Below are positions 27,769 through 36,311 of a DNA stretch of 64,000 bases, piece by piece. The position numbers were made by a program, and so were the translations under genes. Each line of letters opens with the position of its first letter. Position 1 is the stretch's first letter. Under the pieces are notes generated by a model that was given only the letters and a program-made list of their open reading frames with translations, was not told where the DNA came from and made no database searches. The stretch comes from DASRHT01 sp035650355. Lineage in GTDB: Bacteria; Chloroflexota; Ktedonobacteria; Ktedonobacterales; Ktedonobacteraceae. The stretch covers positions 1-64,000 of the forward strand of contig DASRHT010000072.1 in assembly GCA_035650355.1 (NCBI GenBank). Reading direction: 5' to 3'.

Positions 27769-29211
27769 CTATGCCCGGTCGGTGTACGTATACGGGTTAT
27801 CGATCAACTCGACCGCAGCCTTCGCGGGATTCATAGCCTCGTTCCAGGCTTGCTCGCCCATTTGTGACCGCGCGTACTCCACAGTCTTCGCAACAACCTG
27901 TTTCGCGTTCGTGAGGTCGATGCCCAGGAGACGATGGTTGTGCTTGACGACTTTGCCATTGACCAGTACAGTATGCACATCTCCACGTCCCGCCTGAAAC
28001 ACAACGTGTCCGTAAGGGTTGAGCAGGGGGAACATTACCGGCGATAGATCATTCTTGATTAGAACAAGATCAGCCTTTTTGCCAGGGGTAATGCTGCCGA
28101 TGAAGCTGTCCATCCCCAACGCTTGAGCGCCGCCAAGCGTTGCCCAGGTCACGACCTGTTCGGCGCGCAGGTGACTGAGCATCACGGTCTCATTGCGCTT
28201 ATGCGCTTCCATATGCTCGCGAGATCGGTCCGCGTTGAGGGTGGCGCGCATCGCGGAGAAGAGGTCCGCGCTCCACCACACGCTGGTATCCATTGACAGA
28301 GAGACGGGGATGTTGTGCCGCCGCAGCAGCCATGTCGGCGGATAGCCCTGACCGGCGTTATCCTCGCTTTCAGCCGATACCGAGGTGTGGCCGCCCGTGG
28401 CTGCTATGCGCTGGTAGGAGTCATCGGAAAGCGTGGCCGCATGCACATAGATGGTGGAAGGGGTCATAAATCCATGTTCGTACATCAAACGGATGCCGGT
28501 ATCGTTGGTTGCACCCCATACGCCGGCGTGGGTCGTCACTGGCAAATTGAAGTCGCGCGCAACCTCAAACGCGGCCTTCTCAGGAAAAGCTGGATCGCCG
28601 GTAACGTCGAAGGCGAGCTGCATACGCAGCATATCTCCTCGTCCATCGATGCGACGTCGAATAAAATCGGCGAACTCGGGGGCCTTCGTCCATTCCCAGG
28701 GAGCGCCTAGCAGGTTGCCATACGCGAGGACGAACCGGCCTGGAACCGCCTCCAGCGCATCAGCCGCCGCATCCGCGTGCGCTATCGTCTGCAAGCCGTG
28801 AGACCAGTCCACCGTTGTCGTGACGCCAGCATCCACGGCCTCAAGCGCAGCCAGAAGATTGCCAGCATAAATATCCTCTGGTCGGAAGATCTTGCCCCAG
28901 TTCAGATAATAGAATTGGAAATAATTGGTGAGCGTCCAGTCGGCGCCGAAGCCACGTAGCGCCGTCTGCCACATGTGCCTGTGCGTGTCAACCATCCCCG
29001 GCATAAGGATGCCGTCGGTCGCATCAATCTCTACCGTGCCATCCGGGACGGCAAGCTGGCGGCCCACAGCCGCAATGCGGTCGGCGGCGACGAGGACATC
29101 TCCACCCTCAATCATCCCCAAAGATGGGTCAATAGTCAGCACAGTGGCATTGCGGAACACCACCGGGCGGCCTGATGGAAAGCGATCACTGTCTGCTGAG
29201 ATCTGGCTCAT
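27769..29211 (-). CDS. Amidohydrolase of the chlorohydrolase/cytosine-deaminase-like group
   Basis: A 480-residue metal-dependent hydrolase. Metal ligands are visible: the HxH of VDTHRHMW near residue 72, a histidine in PVTTHAGVW, a histidine in IYVHAATL and an aspartate in SLSMDTSVWW. The C-terminal GKKADLVLIKND motif is typical of the superfamily. These enzymes deaminate or dechlorinate heterocycles; the substrate here is unknown. The ATG at 29211 is chosen over one 129 bases upstream because GAGGGAAG lies just before it and the extra residues would be read from a dispersed repeat. Its promoter carries the same operator-like sequence as the CoA-transferase operon, so it is probably part of the same regulon. 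Confidence 0.85.
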   Translation of the reverse strand: MSQISADSDRFPSGRPVVFRNATVLTIDPSLGMIEGGDVLVAADRIAAVGRQLAVPDGTVEIDATDGILMPGMVDTHRHMWQTALRGFGADWTLTNYFQFYYLNWGKIFRPEDIYAGNLLAALEAVDAGVTTTVDWSHGLQTIAHADAAADALEAVPGRFVLAYGNLLGAPWEWTKAPEFADFIRRRIDGRGDMLRMQLAFDVTGDPAFPEKAAFEVARDFNLPVTTHAGVWGATNDTGIRLMYEHGFMTPSTIYVHAATLSDDSYQRIAATGGHTSVSAESEDNAGQGYPPTWLLRRHNIPVSLSMDTSVWWSADLFSAMRATLNADRSREHMEAHKRNETVMLSHLRAEQVVTWATLGGAQALGMDSFIGSITPGKKADLVLIKNDLSPVMFPLLNPYGHVVFQAGRGDVHTVLVNGKVVKHNHRLLGIDLTNAKQVVAKTVEYARSQMGEQAWNEAMNPAKAAVELIDNPYTYTDRA

Positions 29212-29265
29212 TTTACTTCCCTCTGTGCTTAGATATTCCGCCAACCAGGCTAACAGGGCAGGGAC

Positions 29266-29297
29266 GGTAGGGGCAGTCCCTTGCGGTTGCCCTGGCC
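29266..29297. repeat. GGTAGGGGCA hairpin repeat, copy 1
   Basis: A short dispersed repeat of about 28 bases that folds through GGGCA…TTGCCC. Two more copies are at 36219-36251 and 36267-36294. This copy lies in the predicted 5' leader of the amidohydrolase mRNA. Confidence 0.7.
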
Positions 29298-29395
29298 ACC
29301 TTCCAGATATCGGTCGTCCGCCCGGTGCCTCCGCCTGCATCCTGATAGCCCTATTGCGATACCTATCTCGAAGAGTTGATGCTGCCGGTCTCTAG

Positions 29396-29455
29396 TGTCC
29401 GGTATGCGGACGACCGTCCATTATCAATGGTACACAATCGCTGAACCTCTGTCAA
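29396..29455 (-). promoter_or_regulatory. Amidohydrolase promoter with IclR-type operator
   Basis: On the minus strand TTGACA (29450-29455) is 17 bases from a weak -10, TACCAT (29427-29432). Six to seven bases past the -10 lies a 24-base sequence (29419 down to 29396) reading GGACG, 3 nt, GTCCGCATA, 1 nt, CGGACA. The same pattern occurs at 32654-32677 just past the -10 of the CoA-transferase operon. A site overlapping the transcription start would suit repression by the IclR protein encoded between them. Confidence 0.65.
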
Positions 29456-29474
29456 GGATGATGCCAGAAGCGCC

Positions 29475-29586
29475 CAGGGCTTTTCTGTTTTCGTCGTGCC
29501 TGCACCTCTCTCCCCTTGCCCTGCGCTCCGTACGAGGCGCGAATCCCATCAGCAGAAGTCGGAGGAGAGGAAAACTGAAAGCCTTG
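29475..29586. mobile_element. Miniature inverted-repeat element, copy related to 39611-39785
   Basis: About 112 bases bounded by CAGGGCTTTTC on the left and its imperfect inverse (GAAAGCCTTG) on the right. The interior shares GCACCTCTCTCC, TTGCCCTGCGC, CGCGAATCCC and the GAGGAGAGGAA motif with the element at 39611-39785, but lacks its long central palindrome. No coding capacity. Confidence 0.6.
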
Positions 29587-29724
29587 TCGGAAGCACAGGG
29601 CATCCCAACCGGTCGTTATGTGACATTTTAGCATGGGAGAATGCTGAGAATCCCATACAGGGTCGTTCTTGCCCGCTTTCGATGCTAACATAGTGAGAGA
29701 TATCAGAAAGAGAGGAGCAACCAA

Positions 29725-30579
29725 ATGTCAAACATAGAACACGTACAGACGGGGATTGCAGAGGTAAACGGCACGACACTGTATTACGAGATCGCAGGGG
29801 CAGGGCATCCATTTGTTCTACTACATGGGCACCTTCTGGATAGAAGATCGTGGGACGATCAGTTCGCAGTCTTCGCCCGGCAATACCGCGTCATCCGCTA
29901 TGATCAGCGAGGCTTTGGCGATTCAGGACTGATTACAAAGGGAAAGGCTTATTCTGATCGCCAGGACCTCTACGAATTGATGAAATTTCTGGGCATCAAG
30001 AGTGCTTACATTATGGGCGTCTCTGGAGGAGGCTCACTGGCTATCGATTTTACGCTTGAACATCCTGAGATGGTTGATGCGCTGATCCCGGTTACGGCGG
30101 GCGTAAGCGGTTTCCGGCCATCAGAAGAAATGATGCAAAAGCATCCAGACGTGACGCGGATGTATACCAGCCTGGATGAAGCATTTGAGCAGCACGACAT
30201 TGCGCGAGCGGTTGAGGTCTCATTGGAATTGTGGACTGACGGGCCAGGTCGGCTGCCAGGACGGGCGGCTCCCGACGTGCGTGAGCGGGTGCGCGCGATG
30301 ACGACTCGTAACTGGCAGCGTCCCGATGATGAGGCGCAGGCCGAGACGCCTCCGGTGCCATTAGAGCCGCCAGCAGTTGGACGCCTCTCGCAGATCGCCG
30401 TGCCAACGCTCGTCATTCTAGGAGAGTGGGACGCGCCAAATCCGCTAGAGCAACTGACAGCAGAGATCCCGGGCGCTAAAAAGGTGGTCATGGCAGAGAC
30501 AGCGCATCATCCTTTCATGGAGAAGCCAGCCGAGTTCAACCAGGTCGTGCTGGATTTTCTGGCATCACTCAAGGCATAG
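29725..30579 (+). CDS. Alpha/beta hydrolase
   Basis: A 284-residue alpha/beta hydrolase. The oxyanion HGH is near residue 34, the nucleophile elbow GVSGGG near 97, the acid in GEWDAP near 236 and the base in AETAHHPF near 260. A glycine in place of the usual residue after the nucleophile is normal for this subfamily of esterases and C-C hydrolases. AGAGAGGAGC precedes the ATG. It sits between the amidohydrolase and the IclR gene, so a role in hydrolysing a catabolic intermediate is plausible. The substrate cannot be read. Confidence 0.85.
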   Translation: MSNIEHVQTGIAEVNGTTLYYEIAGAGHPFVLLHGHLLDRRSWDDQFAVFARQYRVIRYDQRGFGDSGLITKGKAYSDRQDLYELMKFLGIKSAYIMGVSGGGSLAIDFTLEHPEMVDALIPVTAGVSGFRPSEEMMQKHPDVTRMYTSLDEAFEQHDIARAVEVSLELWTDGPGRLPGRAAPDVRERVRAMTTRNWQRPDDEAQAETPPVPLEPPAVGRLSQIAVPTLVILGEWDAPNPLEQLTAEIPGAKKVVMAETAHHPFMEKPAEFNQVVLDFLASLKA

Positions 30580-30600
30580 CGCGTACTATTCCTCTCGAAA

Positions 30601-30658
30601 GGAACGCCGCTCCATCGAATCTGGGAAAATCCGAGAGGCCCCGATGGAGCGACGTTCC
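30601..30658. repeat. Long inverted repeat after the hydrolase gene
   Basis: Seventeen-base arms (30601-30617 and 30642-30658) pair with one mismatch around a 24-base loop. It starts 21 bases past the hydrolase stop. There is no T tract, so it may be a degraded small repeat or a processing hairpin rather than a simple terminator. The remaining stretch to 30894 is AT-rich and shows no gene. Confidence 0.5.
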
Positions 30659-30894
30659 AGCTTGCTTTTCATTGTCCGATTTTCTCCCTTCTAAATAAGC
30701 CCCTCTACTAAGAAGCCGTTTTTTCGCAGACAAAACCTTGCTTTTCTCATAGTTCCTTAGATATTTCTAGCACTATCTCTTGTATGAATGATCACAATAT
30801 GTTACACTATGTCTAATCTATCATGTTTTTAATTATCATGAAATAATAATTGCTTCTGCGATTTAGTTATTATATTTCTTAGGAGGATTCTGAG

Positions 30895-31590
30895 ATGGAC
30901 TCAACGTCGAAAGGTTACCTCGGTCAAATAGTTGCGGGCGCTTGTATTGTTCTCATTGCGCTCTTTTTCCCGCTCTTTACTGTCACGTACAACCCACCTG
31001 GAGGTTCCGCTATCATTGCCGGGCATCGCATATCTGCCTTTGTTGATGTGATTAGCGGATGGAAGTTTGCGGATTCTGCGGCTTACTTCAGGTTGCGTCC
31101 TGCAATTGAGTTTATGTTTGTCTCAGCCGGAGTAGGTCTCATACGCCTGTGCCTTCCTGATAAGGCTGCAAATGCGGTTATAAGCATTCTATCTCATATA
31201 TTTAAGCAACCTCTCGTAAAAATCGCCAATGATTACCTTCATGCATTTATGCATATTATCATAGCGTTTAGCTGGCTTGTGGTGCTGTTGCTAGCTATAC
31301 TTATCGGAACGCCGGCCATGCCGGTGTCTGGAGAAGCGGGTATCCTGCCAGCCTTTCAAGTTCCTCCCTATGCCCCTGCCGCAGCTCAGCCAGTGACTGT
31401 AGAGGTGCCTCATTTATCTGCCGCCATCGGCATTGGATACCTCATCCTCTTGTTTGGCATTGCTATTGGCGGCCTGGCTGTTTTCAAGAAAATCATCCAC
31501 ATTGTCATTGCTCTGATCGTGATTTTACCAATACTGTATTTCGTCGATAAAGCGATTTTTCAGCAAGTCATTCTGTTTCTGGGAGTTTAA
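30895..31590 (+). CDS. Multi-pass membrane protein of unknown function
   Basis: A 231-residue protein with about five hydrophobic helices near residues 12-32, 78-95, 115-140, 180-202 and 207-228, and a Pro/Ala-rich loop between the third and fourth. I do not recognise the family. AGGAGG six to seven bases before the ATG makes it a convincing gene. It is isolated between an AT-rich gap and the IclR regulator. Confidence 0.7.
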   Translation: MDSTSKGYLGQIVAGACIVLIALFFPLFTVTYNPPGGSAIIAGHRISAFVDVISGWKFADSAAYFRLRPAIEFMFVSAGVGLIRLCLPDKAANAVISILSHIFKQPLVKIANDYLHAFMHIIIAFSWLVVLLLAILIGTPAMPVSGEAGILPAFQVPPYAPAAAQPVTVEVPHLSAAIGIGYLILLFGIAIGGLAVFKKIIHIVIALIVILPILYFVDKAIFQQVILFLGV

Positions 31591-31745
31591 GTAGACGACA
31601 AGGTAAAGGCAAAGAAAGTTCTTTGGATGCAGGAGAAGGGTGTGCTAACCTGGACATTGCGCCCTGTTTCTGCTACGATGAAAACAGAGAACATGCCATT
31701 ACGCTCATCTGTGTTTGTTGGACTGGTGAGCATTGATGAGCTATC

Positions 31746-32579
31746 ATGGGGGCAAACATGCGTGGCGAAACAGGACCAGACTTTATCGAGGCGCTGGCAC
31801 GCGGCTTGAGTGTCATCCGCGCATTCGGCCCCAGCCGATCAACGATGACGCTGAGCGAAGTGGCTGCGGCTACAGGGCTCGCGCGACCGACAGCGCGCCG
31901 GATGCTCTTGACGCTTGAGGAGCTGGGATACGTCCGCGCGTCGCAAGGCGGATTTGCGCTCACGCCACGGGTGCTGGAACTTGGCATGGCCTATATCGGC
32001 TCGATCAATATCTGGGATATCGCTCGCCCGCACATGGAACAACTGGTGGCACATACCAATGAGTCGTCGTCAATCGCGCAACTCGACGGCTCCGATGTCG
32101 TGTATGTGGCACGGGTAGCGGTGCCCAAAATCATCACCATCGCCGTAACCATCGGCACGCGCTTCCCCGCCCTTCAGACTTCGCTGGGCAAAGTACTGCT
32201 GGCCGAACTGCCGCCGGACGAATTGGAACGCGTGCTGGCCGTGCCGAGCCGCTCTGGCATCGCGCCGCTCTGGCGACCAGATGCGGAAGAGCGTGATCGC
32301 GCTCTGTGCGAGGTACGTACCGGAGGCTGGGCGCTGGCCGATGAGCACCTGGCTTACGGCATTCGCTCGATTGCCGTACCCCTGCGCGATAGCACTAACC
32401 GAGTAGTAGCCGCGCTCAATGTGAGCGTTCACGTAGCCGAGACCAGCATTGAGACGCTGACAGAGAAGTATCTTCCCTTGCTGTTGCAGACGGCGACGGC
32501 GATTAGCTCCGACTGGGCGCTGTGGCAAAGCCGTTCGCAGGTGATCGTAGGTACTGGCCCATCAAGCATCCCGATCTAA
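31746..32579 (+). CDS. IclR-family transcriptional regulator
   Basis: A 277-residue regulator. An N-terminal winged helix (about 18-75) contains TLSEVAAATGLARPTARRML, and the C-terminal effector domain (about 90-265) contains the family signature around GWALADEHLAYGIRSIAVPLRD. The closest well-known relatives are PcaR/PobR-type regulators of aromatic catabolism. No clear ribosome site precedes 31746; the second ATG at 31758 has a run of G just upstream and may be the real start. A matching operator pattern sits at both flanking promoters (29396-29419 and 32654-32677), so it is the likely regulator of both units. Confidence 0.9.
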   Translation: MGANMRGETGPDFIEALARGLSVIRAFGPSRSTMTLSEVAAATGLARPTARRMLLTLEELGYVRASQGGFALTPRVLELGMAYIGSINIWDIARPHMEQLVAHTNESSSIAQLDGSDVVYVARVAVPKIITIAVTIGTRFPALQTSLGKVLLAELPPDELERVLAVPSRSGIAPLWRPDAEERDRALCEVRTGGWALADEHLAYGIRSIAVPLRDSTNRVVAALNVSVHVAETSIETLTEKYLPLLLQTATAISSDWALWQSRSQVIVGTGPSSIPI

Positions 32580-32615
32580 AATCTCCGGCCTTCTCCGTCC
32601 TGTTCGCCGCGCCCC

Positions 32616-32645
32616 TTGACACCGCCGCCTCCCGTTGTCTATACT
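32616..32645 (+). promoter_or_regulatory. Promoter of the CoA-transferase/dioxygenase operon
   Basis: Consensus TTGACA (32616-32621) and TATACT (32640-32645) with an 18-base spacer. It lies 123 bases before the CoA-transferase ATG. Confidence 0.7.
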
Positions 32646-32650
32646 TATTT

Positions 32651-32677
32651 TGCGGACGAAGGTCCGCATAACGGACA
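32651..32677 (+). promoter_or_regulatory. IclR-type operator overlapping the transcription start
   Basis: TGCGGAC-GAAG-GTCCGCA (32651-32668) is a perfect seven-base dyad, followed by a further CGGACA half site. The 24-base pattern 32654-32677 matches the site at 29396-29419 on the other strand at all bases except four. Its place five to six bases past the -10 fits repression. Confidence 0.65.
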
Positions 32678-32768
32678 GGCATCATGGTAGGATGGCACCA
32701 GGTCATACTCAATGGCATACATACTTTGTATTGACCTCGCATCACCAACGTACGGAGGCGTGAACTTC

Positions 32769-33971
32769 ATGTCAGAACAGGAAAACGAGAAGAACACGCA
32801 AGGGACCAACCGTCAGCCGGGTCCGCTAGACGGCTTGCTGGTAGCCGACTTCTCACGCGTGCTCGCCGGTCCATACTGCACCATGCTGCTTGGCGATCTC
32901 GGTGCGACGGTGATTAAGGTCGAAAGCCCTGCGGGGGACGATACCCGCGCCTGGCTCCCTCCAGAGCGCAATGGCGTGGCAACCTACTACATGGCAATCA
33001 ATCGCAACAAACGTTCGGTCACCCTCGATCTCAAAGATCCCGCAGACCTGCAACTGGCCCACGAACTGAGCGCCCGCGCCGATATTTTCATCCAAAATTT
33101 CAAGCCCGGCGGCCTCAAGCGTTTCGGCCTGGATTATGACTCGGTCCGGCAACGCAACGCCGCGATTATTTACGCCTCCATCAGTGGGTTCGGAACGGCT
33201 GGAGGCGCATCGCTGCCCGGCTATGATCTTATCGTGCAGGCAATGTCCGGTCTCATGAGTCTCACGGGCGATCCCGATGGCCCGGCGTATCGTTCCGGCA
33301 TCTCGGTATTCGATGTGATGACCGGTATGCATACCACCATTGGTATCCTGGCCGCCCTTAATCATCGCAATCATACCGGCGAAGGCCAGCATGTGGAAAC
33401 AAGTCTCTTTGCCACGGCGCTCTCAGGGATGGTCAATCAGACAACCGCGTACGTTGCTGGTGGCGTTGTTCCAGTGCGGATGGGCAACGCGCATCCCAGC
33501 CTGTTCCCCTACGAGTCGCTGCCAACCGCAGACCTGGATATGATCATCACCGCCGGGAACAATGGACAGTTCAGCAAACTCTGTGAAGTCCTCGGCCTCC
33601 CCGAGTTGCCGCACGATCCCAGATTTGCCGACACCAGAGATCGCACGCGCAACCGCGAAGAGCTGCGCCCGCTGCTAGTTGAACGATTGCGTACAAAAAC
33701 TGCCAGCGAATGGTTCCACCTGTTGAGCGCGGCTGGCGTGCCATGTGGCCCGATCAATAGCGTCGGGGGGGGGGTTGAGTTCGCCCGCGAAATAGGACTT
33801 AATCCGGTCGTCGAGGTCGGCACCGGCAGCGATGCCGTACCAATGATCCGTCATCCGATCTCGTTCTCGCTGACGCCTCCGCGCCACGATTTGCCGCCTC
33901 CGGCACTCGGGCAGGACAACGAGCAGATTCGCGCCTGGCTCAGCCGGCCATCACCTTCCAGGGAGGACTGA
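32769..33971 (+). CDS. Family III (CaiB/BaiF) CoA-transferase
   Basis: A 400-residue class III CoA-transferase that moves CoA between carboxylates through an aspartyl-CoA thioester. Motifs seen are VADFSRVLAGPYCTMLLGDLGATVIKVE near the N-terminus, NRNKRSVTLDL, and PGYDLIVQAMSGLMSLTG with the catalytic aspartate. The ATG at 32769 is preferred to an upstream one (32712) because GGAGG lies ten bases before it and the homology begins there. It heads the operon with a citryl-CoA-lyase-like gene and an extradiol dioxygenase, so it may activate a ring-cleavage product. Confidence 0.9.
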   Translation: MSEQENEKNTQGTNRQPGPLDGLLVADFSRVLAGPYCTMLLGDLGATVIKVESPAGDDTRAWLPPERNGVATYYMAINRNKRSVTLDLKDPADLQLAHELSARADIFIQNFKPGGLKRFGLDYDSVRQRNAAIIYASISGFGTAGGASLPGYDLIVQAMSGLMSLTGDPDGPAYRSGISVFDVMTGMHTTIGILAALNHRNHTGEGQHVETSLFATALSGMVNQTTAYVAGGVVPVRMGNAHPSLFPYESLPTADLDMIITAGNNGQFSKLCEVLGLPELPHDPRFADTRDRTRNREELRPLLVERLRTKTASEWFHLLSAAGVPCGPINSVGGGVEFAREIGLNPVVEVGTGSDAVPMIRHPISFSLTPPRHDLPPPALGQDNEQIRAWLSRPSPSRED

Positions 33972-34116
33972 AGGCATCCATAGGGATCGGATTGATTGCA
34001 TCTTATGGCTATAGGAAAACGAGATTGCTGAGCAAGTGCAGGTCCTGGATATCTCTGCTTGCTAGCCCTATATCGAGGGGCTGTGTACCATTGTAATAGA
34101 TATTTTAAGAGGACAT

Positions 34117-34920
34117 ATGGACTATCCCACCGGAATTGGTACATCCGATGCCTCCAGCATTCGTCTGCTCGGTCACGATCTGGCGAACGAGCTGATTGGC
34201 ACTATCGGATTTGGCGAGCTGGCACTCTGGCTCGCTACACAGCAGCGCCCAACCCCGCAGCAGGTGCGCGTGTTCGAGGCGGTGCTCGTCTCGCTGGCCG
34301 ACCACGGCTTTACCCCGACAGCGATTGCCGCCCGCCTGACCCTGTACAGCGCCCCGGACGCGCTCCAGGGTGCAATGGCCGCCGGTCTACTGGGAGGCGG
34401 TTCGCGCTTCCTCGGCGTCACAGAAGACACTGGCCGCTTTCTGGCTGACGTGCTGGCAACCGTCTCGGGCCAACTTCCGCAGACCGATGAGCAATGGGAC
34501 GCCCTTGCCCGTCGCGCGGTTACTGAACAGCGTGCGGCGGGTCGCTTCGTTCCAGGGTTGGGCCATCCGGTACATAAAACTGCTGATCCGCGTACAGCCG
34601 TAATTATCGGCATTGCCGAGCGAGAAGGTCTGCGGGGGCCGCATTTACGCCTGTTCGAAGCTATTGGTCGCGTCCATGCTGAAGTGCTTGGTCGCAAGCT
34701 TCCGCTCAATGGCGCTGGTGTGGCAGGGGCCGCACTTGCCGACATCGGGCTGCCGCCGGAGGTGTTGCGCGGCGTAGCTCTGCTTGCACGAGCTGCGGGT
34801 CTGCTCGGTCATATTGCCGAAGAGTTACGTCATCCCATCGCGCCCGATATTTACGCAACCATTGACCGGAACGCCGTGTATCGGCCAGCCGCCAGCAACG
34901 ATCATACAGAACAACGCTAG
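34117..34920 (+). CDS. Citryl-CoA lyase / citrate-synthase-like protein
   Basis: A 267-residue protein of the small citrate-synthase-like group often annotated citryl-CoA lyase. It keeps the GLGHPVHK motif near residue 148, GVAGAALADIGLP near 195, and a C-terminal GLLGHIAEE segment, while lacking the larger N-terminal half of citrate synthase. Its expected chemistry is retro-Claisen cleavage of a 3-hydroxy-3-carboxyacyl-CoA. With the CoA-transferase upstream, the pair could activate and split a citrate-like acid. AAGAGGAC precedes the ATG. The 145-base gap to the previous gene contains no gene. Confidence 0.8.
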   Translation: MDYPTGIGTSDASSIRLLGHDLANELIGTIGFGELALWLATQQRPTPQQVRVFEAVLVSLADHGFTPTAIAARLTLYSAPDALQGAMAAGLLGGGSRFLGVTEDTGRFLADVLATVSGQLPQTDEQWDALARRAVTEQRAAGRFVPGLGHPVHKTADPRTAVIIGIAEREGLRGPHLRLFEAIGRVHAEVLGRKLPLNGAGVAGAALADIGLPPEVLRGVALLARAAGLLGHIAEELRHPIAPDIYATIDRNAVYRPAASNDHTEQR

Positions 34921-34974
34921 CCTGACTTACCCAATGCCTGCCATCTATACAGGTCGCGTTAGAAGGAGAAAATT

Positions 34975-35835
34975 ATGGCAAATCTTGTCGCAGTCCTCGC
35001 CACCACCCATCATCCATTCTTCTACCGTGCCAGCACCGCGCCGCCGGAGAGCAGGCCCGACTTTGCAGACGAGTGGGTGCGCAAGGTGCTGGCCTATCGC
35101 GAGACGCTCACCAGGGCCAGACCGGATGTACTGGTCATGGTTGGCTCCGACCACTTCCATCAGCTCTTCTACGATAATATGCCGCAGTTCCTCATCGGCA
35201 AAGCGCCGTTCTACGATGCGAACTACTACAACGAGGAGCGCGAATTCGGGCTGCCTCGCATGGTCCTCAAGGGACACGAAGAACTCTCAGCGTATCTGTT
35301 GCGTGCCGGACTTGATGCCGGGTTCGACTTCGCGTTCAGCAACGAACTACGCGTTGACCACAGCATTACCTGTCCCATCATCACGACGCGTCCGCAGGCC
35401 GATCTGCCCATCGTGCCAATCTACACAAATATCTTCGCCCCGCCTCTCCCACAGCCCTGGCGTTTTGTTGAGCTTGGTCGCACGCTGCGCCGCTTGCTTG
35501 AGGAATGGCCCAGCAATCAGCGCGTCGCCGTCATCGGGACCGGGCATCTCTCCCTCGAACTTGGTGGTCCGCGTCAGTTTGGTCCTCACGGGCCAGATCC
35601 CGAATTCGACCGCAAAGCCGTCGCCTGGATCGCTTCCGGCGACATTGAGGGCGCGTTACGGGACGTCTCGCTTGAAAGCCTCTGGACGCCCGGCAATGCC
35701 ACCCACGGCTTCCTCGACTTTATGCTGATGATGGGCGTGGCCGGACCCGTGAAGGCCGATTACGCCGATACACTCGACCTGTTCCACACGATGGAAGCCT
35801 ACTTCACCTGGTATCCAAAAGGAGCAGACGCATGA
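34975..35835 (+). CDS. LigB-type class III extradiol dioxygenase, catalytic subunit
   Basis: A 286-residue protein of the LigB superfamily. Candidate iron and catalytic residues are His in ATTHHPFF near residue 12, the GSDHFHQLF motif near 59, DHSITCP near 126 and GTGHLSLEL near 188. These enzymes cleave catechol-type rings with oxygen. AGAAGGAG lies seven bases before the ATG. It overlaps the LigA-like gene by four bases (ATGA), so the two are translationally coupled and probably form one complex. Confidence 0.88.
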   Translation: MANLVAVLATTHHPFFYRASTAPPESRPDFADEWVRKVLAYRETLTRARPDVLVMVGSDHFHQLFYDNMPQFLIGKAPFYDANYYNEEREFGLPRMVLKGHEELSAYLLRAGLDAGFDFAFSNELRVDHSITCPIITTRPQADLPIVPIYTNIFAPPLPQPWRFVELGRTLRRLLEEWPSNQRVAVIGTGHLSLELGGPRQFGPHGPDPEFDRKAVAWIASGDIEGALRDVSLESLWTPGNATHGFLDFMLMMGVAGPVKADYADTLDLFHTMEAYFTWYPKGADA

Positions 35836-36194
35836 GCAAGTATCTCCTTAACAAATTCCTCTTTACCATCGACCGCGACCCGCAACTGGTTGAGCGTTAC
35901 CGCGCCGACCCGCGAGGCACAGTCACCTGGTGGGAATCCGAGCGGGCCAACGTTATTTTGAACCTGCCAGAAGGCGAACGCAGCTCCTGGCTGCAATTTA
36001 GCAACGAAGAGCGCGAGGCGCTGGCTACTCATGACTACGTCAAACTTTTCGAACTCGGGGCGCACCATTTCCTGACGCTCACGCTCTTTATCGCTTTATT
36101 TGAGCGTGACTACGAGGAACCGCTAGGGTTCCAGCTCGAATACGCGCGCAAGCTCCAGCACTGGTCGCTGCCCTATCCAGACATCACCACGTAA
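35832..36194 (+). CDS. LigA-like small subunit of extradiol dioxygenase
   Basis: A 120-residue, mostly helical protein. The segment DPQLVERYRADPRG and the later LSNEEREAL-like LQFSNEEREALATHDYVKLFELGAH match the alpha-subunit family of protocatechuate 4,5-dioxygenase (LigA), which caps the active site of LigB. The four-base overlap with the LigB gene supports this pairing. The ring substrate is not evident. Confidence 0.82.
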   Translation: MSKYLLNKFLFTIDRDPQLVERYRADPRGTVTWWESERANVILNLPEGERSSWLQFSNEEREALATHDYVKLFELGAHHFLTLTLFIALFERDYEEPLGFQLEYARKLQHWSLPYPDITT

Positions 36195-36218
36195 TGCGAG
36201 GGTTGTATTGTACAATAA

Positions 36219-36251
36219 GGTAGGGGCAATCCCTCGCGGTTGTCCTGCCCC
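36219..36251. repeat. GGTAGGGGCA hairpin repeat, copy 2
   Basis: Same unit as 29266-29297 and 36267-36294. Here the second arm reads TTGTCC, leaving a G-U pair in the RNA form, and a second GGGGCA…TGCCCC pairing is possible. Confidence 0.7.
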
Positions 36252-36266
36252 AACAGAACACGGTAT

Positions 36267-36294
36267 GGTAGGGGCAATCCCTCGCGGTTGCCCT
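36267..36294. repeat. GGTAGGGGCA hairpin repeat, copy 3
   Basis: Identical to copy 2 over its first 24 bases and only 15 bases away from it. It ends three bases before the ribosome-binding site of the MetE-like gene, so a hairpin here could affect translation. Confidence 0.7.
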
Positions 36295-36311
36295 CCAAAG
36301 GAGGACACAGC

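Noticed and set aside
36219..36294. Possible start of a CRISPR array
   Set aside because: Only two repeats are close together, the unit is itself a hairpin repeat found elsewhere, and no spacers or cas genes are present.
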